Positions 26,673 to 33,463 of a stretch of 64,000 nucleotides of DNA are shown one piece after another. Under the pieces are notes generated by a model, which made no database searches, was not told where the DNA came from, and saw only the letters and a list, made by a program, of their open reading frames with translations. Origin of the DNA: a virus; the IMG/VR virus record IMGVR_UViG_3300047560_001569, positions 1-64,000 of that record; one strand, written 5' to 3'. The translations under genes and the position numbers were made by a program. The number at the start of each line of letters is the position of its first letter. Position 1 is the first letter of the stretch.

Positions 26673-26983
26673 TTTCGCTCTTTAGTAAAAAATACTTGTT
26701 TCTTGTGTTCGTCGCTCCAGCTACGAGCGTACGTATTATCCTCATCACACAACTGTAATGCTTCTTGTTCAGTAACAACACGATGTGATACTATAACTTC
26801 CCCCAAGTGGTGCTGTGAGAACTCCTCACAGTCTCCCATAGTAACATCATCCAAAGCATATTCGGGGTGGCGGTGATGTACTTCTACCATATAGCGTATG
26901 CGGAATTGTGAGACTGCTTCGACAAGGACCCACACCTTATCATCAGTTGACTCAACTCGCTCATTGACTATCTTCTTGCCCAT
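26669..26983 (-). CDS. Hypothetical conserved protein upstream of gene 43
   Basis: Start at ATG 26983, preceded by GGAG at seven bases; longer upstream readings lack support. The 104-residue protein contains VWVLVEAVSQFRIRYMVEV, which resembles a small conserved protein of aquatic T4-like phages. Its TGA overlaps the polymerase TTG, implying coupled translation. Confidence 0.75.
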   Translation of the reverse strand: MGKKIVNERVESTDDKVWVLVEAVSQFRIRYMVEVHHRHPEYALDDVTMGDCEEFSQHHLGEVIVSHRVVTEQEALQLCDEDNTYARSWSDEHKKQVFFTKERN

Positions 26984-26996
26984 ATATATCTCCATT

Positions 26997-27040
26997 AGAA
27001 AAACCTTAATCTCTAGTATCAATGATACAAAAGATTAAGG
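26997..27040 (-). terminator. Intrinsic terminator after phosphoesterase gene
   Basis: Stem CCTTAATC/GATTAAGG (27004-27011 with 27033-27040) enclosing a second hairpin gtatc/gatac, followed on the minus strand by TTTTT. Confidence 0.75.
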
Positions 27041-27046
27041 CAACAA

Positions 27047-27991
27047 TCACACATCCAAATATACTAACTCAAATGTATCGGCTATTGCTTCATATCCATC
27101 ATACCCACGTGGGTTGCAAACAACACGCGTCGAACCGACCATATAATCAAACCTATCATGTGTATGCCCATGGGTCCACAATTTGATTTGTGGATGTTCA
27201 AGAATATATTCATCCAATGAAGAACTATATGCACCATTCATCAAAGTATCATGCTTATAACGAGGGTGAGTAGATAAACGGCTTGGTGCATGATGACCAA
27301 CAACAACAAACTTTTCATCAAACTTACCTTCAATCACGGACTGAATGTATTGCAACATTTTTTTGTGGTCATCAAATGCATCTTGTGGTGAAAAACTAGA
27401 AGGTTCTTGTTTTTTCTTTTCGCCAATTTTGATATGAAAACCCGCTTCATTCTGAAGATACTTACCACCGTTCTTACCATCAGGTGTATAATTGGGATTC
27501 AATTCGTATAATGGAACTGTACGAGTAACCATACGAGTAGAATTCTGAACACATTGAAAATCATTCATTCTACGAGTAACATGAAACTTGGTCATTTCAT
27601 TATCATTGTTCATATCTGTCCACAATGTACCACCGACAAATGTAACATCATCAATCTTTTTAGATTCTTTTTCAAGCAAATAAACATTACTCAACATATT
27701 AGATTCTAGCAATGATTTAATTTTGTTTCCACTTGTCGCAAAGTCACCATGATAATGTTCATGGTTACCCATAACATAAACTACATGCGGAAATTGAGCT
27801 GAGCAGTTCTTGAAGAAATCAACAATACGTTTACTTTTTGCACCAGCCATAAAACTATCCAAGCTGCCTTCAATGATATCGGCAACGGTACAGATATCTC
27901 CGCCGAGTATCAATACATCGGCGTTGTTTGTGTTTTGTAATTCAATAGGGCCAAACTCTAAATGTAAGTCTGAGCAAAGTGCGATTTTCAT
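27047..27991 (-). CDS. Calcineurin-like metallophosphoesterase
   Basis: Start at ATG 27991 with GGAG upstream (314 residues). Metallophosphoesterase motifs in order: CSDLHLE (DxH), ILGGDIC (GD), MGNHEHY (GNH[DE]), VVGHHAPS and THGHTHDRFDY (GHxH). The family hydrolyses phosphomono- or diesters with a dinuclear metal; the substrate is unknown. A second, shorter enzyme of the class is at 31680-32261. Confidence 0.88.
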   Translation of the reverse strand: MKIALCSDLHLEFGPIELQNTNNADVLILGGDICTVADIIEGSLDSFMAGAKSKRIVDFFKNCSAQFPHVVYVMGNHEHYHGDFATSGNKIKSLLESNMLSNVYLLEKESKKIDDVTFVGGTLWTDMNNDNEMTKFHVTRRMNDFQCVQNSTRMVTRTVPLYELNPNYTPDGKNGGKYLQNEAGFHIKIGEKKKQEPSSFSPQDAFDDHKKMLQYIQSVIEGKFDEKFVVVGHHAPSRLSTHPRYKHDTLMNGAYSSSLDEYILEHPQIKLWTHGHTHDRFDYMVGSTRVVCNPRGYDGYEAIADTFELVYLDV

Positions 27992-28045
27992 ACCATCTCC
28001 CAATTTAAATGTACATTCTACTACATTCCAACCAGCCAGACAACA

Positions 28046-28135
28046 TTAATATCGTGCTGTTAGATGGGGATTATTTTGAATATGTTTCTTACGCTGCTCA
28101 GCTAAAAGAACAATAAAATTCCAAATCTTTTTCAT
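28046..28135 (-). CDS. Possible 29-residue protein
   Basis: ATG 28135 overlaps the previous stop (ATGA) and reads MKKIWNFIVLLAEQRKKH..., a short amphipathic/hydrophobic N-terminus with a basic tail, to TAA. The overlap argues for translation; size and lack of homology keep it tentative. Confidence 0.45.
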   Translation of the reverse strand: MKKIWNFIVLLAEQRKKHIQNNPHLTARY

Positions 28136-28317
28136 AGCATTCCCCTCTTTTGTAAGAGTTTCATTCTATTCTCAAGCTCAGCAGTGTCTGCTGACTGTTC
28201 AAGATAGTATTGCACTTCGTCTTGATATGAAACAGTAAATGTACGTCTCGCCCAATTCCAAAAATTTTTATATGTTGGTGTTTCTACTCCACCCAGAGCT
28301 TCTAATCCGTTATGCAT
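28132..28317 (-). CDS. Small protein resembling bacterial DUF3563
   Basis: Start at ATG 28317; 61 residues. The C-terminal half, VQYYLEQSADTAELENRMK, resembles the YLxxSxDxxDLExRMR core of short proteobacterial DUF3563 proteins. These have no assigned function; the resemblance suggests capture from the host. First gene after the hsp20 terminator. Confidence 0.6.
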   Translation of the reverse strand: MHNGLEALGGVETPTYKNFWNWARRTFTVSYQDEVQYYLEQSADTAELENRMKLLQKRGML

Positions 28318-28348
28318 GTTTATACCCATATGTCTTTTGAACAAAATA

Positions 28349-28377
28349 AAAGCCAGCACCTTTTGAGTGCTGGCTTT
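28349..28377 (-). terminator. Intrinsic terminator after hsp20
   Basis: Perfect 11-base stem AAAGCCAGCAC/GTGCTGGCTTT (28349-28359 and 28367-28377), followed on the minus strand by TTTTATTTTG. Confidence 0.9.
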
Positions 28378-28387
28378 ACGATACTGC

Positions 28388-28891
28388 TTAAGCAGCGTCT
28401 TCTACGAGAAGTTGTTTAGTGTCCTTTTTCTTGGACGATGTTTGTTCAACATCTTTTACTTCAATTTTCTTTGGCTTCTTGTGCTCAGGAATAATACGCT
28501 CAAGGAAAACCTTTAGCATACCGTTGAGCATTTGAGCATCTTTAACTTCAATTTGGTCTTCTAGTGCAAAGACGCGTGTAAAGTTACGAGCAGCAATACC
28601 TTTGAAAAGGAAGTTGTTGTCATCTTCTTCAGCACTCTGCACATTGCCTTTCACAACCATCTTACCGTCAGCCAACTCAATCTCAATATCTTGTTTAGCA
28701 AAACCGGCCACGGCGAGTTCGACAACATATGTGTTGTCGCCAGTTTTCTTAATATTATATGGAGGATAGTTAGGGATATTCTTTGTTAGATCATCATGTA
28801 ATTTTGCAATACGGTTATACTGCTCATCGAATCCAACAAAGAAGCGGTCAAAGTCCTTGAACCCAGGTCCAAATACTGATAAATGTGTCAT
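28388..28891 (-). CDS. hsp20: Small heat-shock protein Hsp20
   Basis: Start at ATG 28891 after TAGGAGG; 167 residues. The alpha-crystallin domain is visible from YNIKKTGDNTYVVELAVAGF to the closing GMLKVFLERIIPE (G-x-L-x-V motif), with a Lys-rich C-terminal tail. Hsp20 proteins hold unfolded proteins in the cytoplasm; they are common in T4-like cyanophages. It follows the phasin-like gene and ends at a strong terminator. Confidence 0.93.
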   Translation of the reverse strand: MTHLSVFGPGFKDFDRFFVGFDEQYNRIAKLHDDLTKNIPNYPPYNIKKTGDNTYVVELAVAGFAKQDIEIELADGKMVVKGNVQSAEEDDNNFLFKGIAARNFTRVFALEDQIEVKDAQMLNGMLKVFLERIIPEHKKPKKIEVKDVEQTSSKKKDTKQLLVEDAA

Positions 28892-28904
28892 AACAAACCT
28901 CCTA

Positions 28905-29129
28905 TCACTTAGCTTTAGCTGTAGCAGGGAAAGCCAATTTATGAGCAGCATCATACGAAGCTGTCAATACATCGGCATACGTCTTTGCAATTTGTTTTGC
29001 AAATGAGCGCTGCGACTCTACAAATGATTGAAGTGGTTTCTGCAACGATTCGTCTTTAACGAATGTTTTAATGAAAGTTGTTTTAGCGTCTTGAACTGCG
29101 TCAATAGCTGTATCAGCGAAAAAAGTCAT
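28905..29129 (-). CDS. Helical protein, phasin-like
   Basis: A 74-residue, all-helical protein with KPLQSFVESQRSFAKQIAKT, a pattern reminiscent of phasins (polyhydroxyalkanoate granule surface proteins), including the Ala/Lys-rich tail. Strong AAGGAG before ATG 29129. Co-transcribed with hsp20 behind a structured leader. Phasin identity is a weak inference from composition and helix pattern. Confidence 0.6.
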   Translation of the reverse strand: MTFFADTAIDAVQDAKTTFIKTFVKDESLQKPLQSFVESQRSFAKQIAKTYADVLTASYDAAHKLAFPATAKAK

Positions 29130-29149
29130 AAAGATCTCCTTAAATAAGC

Positions 29150-29240
29150 GAGTTAAAAAATACCAACCCTAAAAGGCGTTGGCCCGAGGAATCTTTATAC
29201 AGCCGACCCTCGGACTGCTGTTTCCCATCCCTGAGATGTA
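29150..29240 (-). promoter_or_regulatory. Structured leader with possible attenuator before the phasin-like/hsp20 genes
   Basis: On the minus strand a hairpin CCAAC/GTTGG (29178-29182 with 29163-29167, with CC/GG extending it around a bulge) is followed by TATTTTTT, like an intrinsic terminator, only 21 bases before the Shine-Dalgarno. Just upstream, 29208-29213 can pair either with 29184-29189 (CCGAGG/CCTCGG) or, via TCGG/CCGA, with 29203-29206; the two pairings exclude each other. This looks like a switchable 5' leader, but no known riboswitch consensus was recognised. Confidence 0.5.
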
Positions 29241-29242
29241 AT

Positions 29243-29250
29243 TATTTATA
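29243..29250 (-). promoter_or_regulatory. Late-promoter octamer in the hsp20 leader
   Basis: Exact TATAAATA on the minus strand just inside the 3' end of the region downstream of the rubredoxin stop. It would start transcription at the structured leader, giving the stress genes a late promoter. Confidence 0.5.
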
Positions 29251-29254
29251 TAAG

Positions 29255-29386
29255 TTACTCCATCAGGATATAGTCTTCTTTACCTACACCACATTCCGGA
29301 CATAAAAAATCAATAGGAAGCTCTTCCCATTTACCTTCTACTACTTCGTCATGGACATGGCCACAAACTACACATACACGATCCAT
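29255..29386 (-). CDS. Rubredoxin
   Basis: A 43-residue ORF with both rubredoxin iron knuckles: CVVCG (Cys5, Cys8) and CPECGVGKEDY (Cys29, Cys32). The four Cys bind one iron and pass single electrons. It is shorter than the usual 52 residues, having lost part of the loop between the knuckles. Its ATG overlaps the rubrerythrin stop as ATGA, so the two are translated together; the pair equals the two domains of classical rubrerythrin. Confidence 0.88.
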   Translation of the reverse strand: MDRVCVVCGHVHDEVVEGKWEELPIDFLCPECGVGKEDYILME

Positions 29387-29838
29387 CATTGTACCTCCTG
29401 TAACATTCTTTGATAAGCAGTTGCATGACGCTCTTCTACTTTCTTCAATGCAGCAAAACGTCTTTCTGCTTTAGCAAGAATATCAGAGAATTGGGCAGCA
29501 TGATCTTTTGATTCTGCAATTTGTTCTTGCATTTCTTTCTGCACTTCCAATTTACCTTCCGCAACAGCAATGGATTCGAACTGTGGATACATTTCTGTAA
29601 ACTCATACGTTTCACCATCGATTGCTTTTTGCAAGCATTCTTTAGTAGATGGCTTGCCAATCAATAATCCCAAATGACCCCATGCATGCTTGATCTCTTG
29701 ATCAGCTGTATGTTCAAAATGCTTCGCTACGTCCTCGAATCCCTCTTCACGAGCGATCTTTGCGAAGTAACGATACTTAACATGAGCCATCGACTCACCA
29801 GCCAATGCGCTTTCTAAATTTGCCAATGTTGCTGACAT
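29386..29838 (-). CDS. Rubrerythrin (diiron peroxidase domain)
   Basis: The 150-residue protein is a four-helix diiron protein: Glu15 in GESMAH, Glu48-x2-His51 in QEIKHAWGH, the Glu-rich third helix EFTEMYPQFE and AEGK, and Glu135-x2-His138 in VEERHATAY. Rubrerythrins reduce hydrogen peroxide to water, drawing electrons through a rubredoxin. The C-terminal rubredoxin domain of the classical protein is missing here, and is supplied by the overlapping downstream gene. Confidence 0.88.
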   Translation of the reverse strand: MSATLANLESALAGESMAHVKYRYFAKIAREEGFEDVAKHFEHTADQEIKHAWGHLGLLIGKPSTKECLQKAIDGETYEFTEMYPQFESIAVAEGKLEVQKEMQEQIAESKDHAAQFSDILAKAERRFAALKKVEERHATAYQRMLQEVQ

Positions 29839-29919
29839 TATATCCCTTTCAAATAGATATATAATTATATATTATATCGGAAACAATTTTCCAATTGATA
29901 TTATTAATCGTCATTATAG
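29839..29919 (-). promoter_or_regulatory. AT-rich intergenic promoter candidate before rubrerythrin
   Basis: Short hairpin GGAAA/TTTCC followed, in transcription order, by two overlapping TATAAT-like boxes (minus strand ...TATAATATATAAT...). No -35 element at a good distance could be chosen, so this is only a candidate start site for the rubrerythrin/rubredoxin pair. Confidence 0.35.
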
Positions 29920-30453
29920 TTATGGATTCTTAGGTGAATGTGGGACATCGAATACAAATGTTATCCTATCAACTGTTCCATTATTTAATGCTGAGTGGTG
30001 CTTTTTATTATCAAACCAAAAAAACGTACCAGGTTCTATTTGGTGATACTCACCATCAACCTCATAAAGATATGTGCCTTGCAGTGATAAGTGGTATCTA
30101 TCTCTAGTCAAATAATACTTACCCTCATCAATATGTCGCCCTACACTGCCTCCTGGCTTCAATCTAAAGAACGCAGCTCTGCTCGTATTAAATACGTTTC
30201 GATTACGAAGCCACTTTCTTATTTCAGAATACTTTTTATACAGTGGTGTGTTCTGTTGGAGTTCAGTATCTTTCGGGCTGTCGTTTATATCTCTAACAAC
30301 TGCCATTACTAATGGCAAAAACCCATATGGCTTTAGATCGCCTGCTATGTTCTTGTAGGATGATACTGCTTGCCAGTCTTCAGGATTATCATTAATTTGT
30401 TTGATAATCTTACTGACGTCAACATTACGTTCAATAAATCTAAAATTACTCAT
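29920..30453 (-). CDS. Aspartyl/asparaginyl beta-hydroxylase-like 2-oxoglutarate oxygenase
   Basis: Start at ATG 30453, overlapping the previous stop (TGATG); 177 residues. A double-stranded beta-helix core is visible with the Fe(II) ligands HID at 107-109, the distal His in NKKHHSALNN (152/153) and the 2-oxoglutarate Arg in VDRITFVF (163), the AspH/LpxO arrangement. These enzymes hydroxylate Asp/Asn side chains or lipid A. The target here is unknown. Confidence 0.8.
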   Translation of the reverse strand: MSNFRFIERNVDVSKIIKQINDNPEDWQAVSSYKNIAGDLKPYGFLPLVMAVVRDINDSPKDTELQQNTPLYKKYSEIRKWLRNRNVFNTSRAAFFRLKPGGSVGRHIDEGKYYLTRDRYHLSLQGTYLYEVDGEYHQIEPGTFFWFDNKKHHSALNNGTVDRITFVFDVPHSPKNP

Positions 30454-30629
30454 CAATCCTCACGTTCATCTGACAAAGCTTCCTCGGTAGTCAACACATC
30501 ATAATATTCGTCTTTAGTCGTATTGGTATTGTCTTCTTTACTTTTTTTACCGAAAACTCTCTCCCAATTATTATCATATGTGTTTTTATCTACACTATAT
30601 GGTCTAGGAGCACTTCCTTTTCCTGACAT
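30453..30629 (-). CDS. Conserved small protein of the MSGKGSAPRP type
   Basis: A 58-residue ORF, MSGKGSAPRPYSVDKNTYDN and onward WERVFGKK, which I recognise as a short protein widespread in phages with no known function. The rest is acidic and probably disordered. Its stop overlaps the hydroxylase ATG. Confidence 0.75.
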   Translation of the reverse strand: MSGKGSAPRPYSVDKNTYDNNWERVFGKKSKEDNTNTTKDEYYDVLTTEEALSDERED

Positions 30630-30642
30630 ATATCATCCCTAT

Positions 30643-30966
30643 TCAAACTGGTCTAAAACTCTCACCACATCCACATCTATCACGCTCGTTAGGATTCTTG
30701 AACTCAAACCCCTCATTCAATCCGTTTCTAGCATAGTCGATTGTCATTCCTTTCAAGTATAATAAACTTTTAGGATCAACAATAACCGATACTTCATTAG
30801 TATTAAATACATTATCCTCAACATTTACCTGATCAACATATTCTAATACATATGCCATTCCAGAACAACCAGTAGTACGAACGCCAACTCGTACACCTAT
30901 TCCTTTGCCACGCTTTACTAGATGGTTGGATATTCTTTTTGCTGCTTGTGGTGTTATCTCAATCAT
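30643..30966 (-). CDS. A-type Fe-S carrier (IscA/HesB family)
   Basis: A 107-residue IscA-family protein with the three cluster-binding Cys: Cys34 (TTGCSGMAY), Cys98 and Cys100 (RCGCGESF). A-type carriers take Fe-S clusters from the scaffold to apo-proteins. It is the closer of two paralogues to E. coli IscA in its C-terminal CGCGESF. Overlaps the second carrier by four bases. Confidence 0.92.
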   Translation of the reverse strand: MIEITPQAAKRISNHLVKRGKGIGVRVGVRTTGCSGMAYVLEYVDQVNVEDNVFNTNEVSVIVDPKSLLYLKGMTIDYARNGLNEGFEFKNPNERDRCGCGESFRPV

Positions 30967-31280
30967 ACACTAAAAGATGATCCACATCCACAGGTCGTCT
31001 GTGCATTTGGATTGATAATTTTAAATTGACTACCAGTCAAATCATCAGTGTAATCGATTGTTGCTCCAGTTAAGTATTGCATACTCAATGCATCTGCTAC
31101 AACTGGTGCACCATTAATTTCAAAATCATCTTCATTCTGTACATCTTCCAACATGAATCCATATTGAAATCCTGAACAGCCGCCACCTTCAACATACACA
31201 CGAACCTTCAATCCGGGTTCATTTTCTTCTGCAATAATTTCTTGAATTTTTGCTACTGCCGATTCGGTAATTGTTAGCAT
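30963..31280 (-). CDS. A-type Fe-S carrier (ErpA-like)
   Basis: A 105-residue protein with Cys35 ([11 protein letters not shown]), Cys97 and Cys99 ([11 protein letters not shown]). The GGGCSGFxYxF block and long N-terminal acidic helix are ErpA-like. Overlaps iscU by seven bases. Two A-type carriers next to a scaffold mimic part of a bacterial isc operon. Confidence 0.92.
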   Translation of the reverse strand: MLTITESAVAKIQEIIAEENEPGLKVRVYVEGGGCSGFQYGFMLEDVQNEDDFEINGAPVVADALSMQYLTGATIDYTDDLTGSQFKIINPNAQTTCGCGSSFSV

Positions 31281-31660
31281 GTTAGAGCAGCCTTTCTTTT
31301 ATAATCCGCTACTGCGGCTTTGATGGCGTCTTCGGCGAGGATTGAACAATGGATTTTGACTGGGGGGAGAGCAAGTTCTTCAGCAATCTCGCTATTACGT
31401 ATGGATCCTGCTTCCTCAAGTGTTCGACCTTTGACCCATTCTGTAACGAGGCTACTGCTGGCAATGGCTGACCCACAACCGTATGTTTTGAATCTTGCAT
31501 CTGTAATGATCCCGTCTTGTACTTTTATTTGTAATTTCATTACATCACCACAAGCGGGCGCTCCTACCATGCCTGTGCCTATACCTTCTTCATCTTTAGA
31601 AAATGAACCCACATTACGTGGGTTCTCGTAGTGATCAACAACTTTATCTGAATATGCCAT
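31274..31660 (-). CDS. iscU: Fe-S cluster scaffold IscU
   Basis: The 128-residue scaffold is complete: Cys37 with Asp39 ([11 protein letters not shown]), Cys62 ([11 protein letters not shown]), the HscA recognition motif LPPVK at 98-102 and His104-Cys105. IscU receives sulfur from a cysteine desulfurase (IscS) and builds [2Fe-2S] clusters. No iscS, hscA/B or fdx is in the window, so host partners would be needed; the intact LPPVK fits use of host HscA. Confidence 0.95.
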   Translation of the reverse strand: MAYSDKVVDHYENPRNVGSFSKDEEGIGTGMVGAPACGDVMKLQIKVQDGIITDARFKTYGCGSAIASSSLVTEWVKGRTLEEAGSIRNSEIAEELALPPVKIHCSILAEDAIKAAVADYKRKAALTC

Positions 31661-31679
31661 GATATCCTCCTACAAATAT

Positions 31680-32261
31680 TTAGTCTGGACCATATACGGC
31701 TTCGCGGTCTTTCATACCAACTTCACCACCTTCTTCTTTGATTCGTTTGATAACATCTTCAAATAGAATTGGCCTGTAATCTGTATGTTCAACACAAACA
31801 CAATGATAACGAGGATCAATTTCCCATTTGCCCCATATTTCAGCCATCACACGATTTGCATGAAGATGTCCGTGGATATTTGTACCGAAGCGACCAAGAC
31901 TTTCCGGATGTATAGGGATGTGACTCAATATCATTCCGTTCAATACATGGTATGCACGAAGTTCACGGAAGTGTTCCCGATACTCATCATCTCTAAAGAT
32001 GTCGTGATTACCACGAATCAATACTTTATCGCCATTGAGCCTACGCATAATACCCAAAGCTTTGCGGTTGATCACAACATCACCAAGGTGATATACTTTG
32101 TCTTTTGGTCGGACTGTTTCATTCCAACGCTTTACCATTTCCTCATCCATCTCATCAGCATTATCCCATGGACGGAGTTTAGTAACACCATCATTACGGG
32201 TGAACCTACACACACCAGTATGACCAAAGTGTGTATCGCTTACAAGGAATATAGCTGGCAT
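31680..32261 (-). CDS. Calcineurin-like phosphoesterase
   Basis: Start at ATG 32261 (193 residues). Motifs SDTHFGH, LGDVV, IRGNHD, LSHIPIH and IHGHLH are in order, as in small phage metallophosphoesterases. Substrate unknown. It lies directly upstream of iscU with 19 bases between, so probably in the same transcript. Confidence 0.88.
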   Translation of the reverse strand: MPAIFLVSDTHFGHTGVCRFTRNDGVTKLRPWDNADEMDEEMVKRWNETVRPKDKVYHLGDVVINRKALGIMRRLNGDKVLIRGNHDIFRDDEYREHFRELRAYHVLNGMILSHIPIHPESLGRFGTNIHGHLHANRVMAEIWGKWEIDPRYHCVCVEHTDYRPILFEDVIKRIKEEGGEVGMKDREAVYGPD

Positions 32262-32291
32262 CAATGTTTCCGAGAAAATCTAATAATTACA

Positions 32292-32729
32292 TTACGCATA
32301 TTGATAATTTACCGTGTTCGTATTTGTCCTGAACACACTAGCTCCATTTTTAAGATGGAATCGTCTTGCCATTTCAGTTGTAGGACTCAATGTAATGTAC
32401 CTATTAATATGTGAGTAGTTGTCACCGAGATATTGGCGAGACTTGATGAGTAAATCCCGACCAGCACCAGGTGTATAACTCCATATAGTATAGAACACTG
32501 CAATGTTAGGGTCAACTCCTACATCTTGGTATAGCGTCTCTACACTATCTGGCACATCCCTACAATAGGCAACACATACAATTGCTGTTGGTTGATTGTT
32601 CTCACCAAGAAGAACAAACACTTCTCTGCTAGAGGATATTCTCCAATCGGCAGGAATCTCCGGACGTACAGGGTCGTCTTTAATATATTCAATTAGCGGG
32701 TCAGTTAATGATTTTATAATATGTAGCAT
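32292..32729 (-). CDS. GNAT-like acetyltransferase family protein
   Basis: A 145-residue alpha/beta protein with AIVCVAYCRDVPDSV, FYTIWSYTPGAGRDLLI and the closing EMARRFHLKNGA, which resembles the GNAT fold ending (aRxFYek.GF) and is known as a conserved protein of aquatic T4-like phages. No acetyl-CoA loop of the classical kind is obvious, so activity is uncertain. Confidence 0.6.
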   Translation of the reverse strand: MLHIIKSLTDPLIEYIKDDPVRPEIPADWRISSSREVFVLLGENNQPTAIVCVAYCRDVPDSVETLYQDVGVDPNIAVFYTIWSYTPGAGRDLLIKSRQYLGDNYSHINRYITLSPTTEMARRFHLKNGASVFRTNTNTVNYQYA

Positions 32730-32814
32730 GATGTTCTTAGGAGTTAAATTTGGCTAAAATATTTAGCACAATGAACACCATTCGAATAAATATTATTACA
32801 AACTTATATAAAAA

Positions 32815-33003
32815 ATGTCAGCATTCGATCACGATACAGAGAATTTAAAACTTCTCTATCAATTCAGCAAACAAACATACGAGCCCAAATCATCTTGGAC
32901 GACTGGGACATGGGCTCTCGATCCCTTACATCAAAAACCAAAAGTAGAATTCAAACTCGACCCACTTCCACCACAGATCCAATTAAATTTAAGATTTAAG
33001 TGA
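32815..33003 (+). CDS. Possible plus-strand small protein
   Basis: A 62-codon frame, the only credible plus-strand gene in the window, in a stretch (32730-32988) with no minus-strand reading. The product (MSAFDHDTENLKLLYQF...) has a polar helical start and a Pro-rich tail PLPPQIQLNLRFK. No Shine-Dalgarno is visible; an AATAAATA late-like octamer precedes it at about 32785-32792. It overlaps the convergent gene at its 3' end by 15 bases. Confidence 0.5.
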   Translation: MSAFDHDTENLKLLYQFSKQTYEPKSSWTTGTWALDPLHQKPKVEFKLDPLPPQIQLNLRFK

Positions 33004-33225
33004 TCTACTCTTTTTCAGAGTTGGTTCATTAATCTTTTCAACCTCATGCGGTTCTGCAAACCGCTGAGGTATATGAAATACATCAAACGCGCCACCCCAT
33101 GTTATTGGTTTCCAATACTTACTAAGAATATTATTAATAACAACAATACCTATGCAAATAACAATGAAACCGAGCATAGTAAGAATCGACGCTGCAAGGA
33201 ATGTTGCTGATTGATCCATGTCCAT
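32989..33225 (-). CDS. Small membrane protein
   Basis: Start at ATG 33225 (GGAG seven bases upstream; ATG 33231 is also possible). The 78-residue protein has one long hydrophobic helix (ATFLAASILTMLGFIVICIG), then a cytosolic Trp/Pro stretch and basic tail. Resembles short membrane proteins in other aquatic T4-like phages. Last gene of the tRNA transcript. Confidence 0.7.
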   Translation of the reverse strand: MDMDQSATFLAASILTMLGFIVICIGIVVINNILSKYWKPITWGGAFDVFHIPQRFAEPHEVEKINEPTLKKSRSLKS

Positions 33226-33248
33226 AAACATATCTCCTAATTAAAATT

Positions 33249-33324
33249 TGGTACTCCGTGGGGGAATCGAACCCCTCCTTACCCGCGTGAAAGGCGAGTG
33301 TCCTAACCGATAGACGAACGGAGC
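33249..33324 (-). tRNA. tRNA-Glu (TTC), copy 1
   Basis: Full cloverleaf with anticodon loop CTTTCAC, D arm GTCTATCGGTTAGGAC, T arm GGGGTTCGATTCCCC and encoded CCA. Confidence 0.93.
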
Positions 33325-33337
33325 ACATATCTGGTTT

Positions 33338-33415
33338 TGGAGCAACGGGCTGGATTCGAACCAGCGGCTTTTGGGATTTGCAATCCCATGCATTGGGCCT
33401 CTCTGCCACCGTTGC
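33338..33415 (-). tRNA. tRNA-Cys (GCA)
   Basis: Cloverleaf with anticodon loop TTGCAAA on stem TGGGA/TCCCA, T arm GGTTCGAATCC, discriminator T (U73, the cysteine identity base) and encoded CCA. Confidence 0.93.
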
Positions 33416-33431
33416 AGTATCTAATTCATGT

Positions 33432-33460
33432 ATTATACGCAATTTATATATCAATGTCAA
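33432..33460 (-). promoter_or_regulatory. Perfect-consensus sigma70 promoter inside tRNA cluster
   Basis: Minus-strand TTGACA (33460-33455), 17-base spacer, TATAAT (33437-33432). Both boxes match the bacterial consensus completely. It starts just after the degenerate tRNA and drives tRNA-Cys, tRNA-Glu and probably the small membrane protein. Confidence 0.8.
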
Positions 33461-33463
33461 TTG

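Noticed and set aside
29130-29254. Hammerhead ribozyme or a known riboswitch in the hsp20 leader
   Set aside because: The CUGAUGA core is missing and no preQ1, SAM, glutamine or fluoride consensus could be matched by eye.
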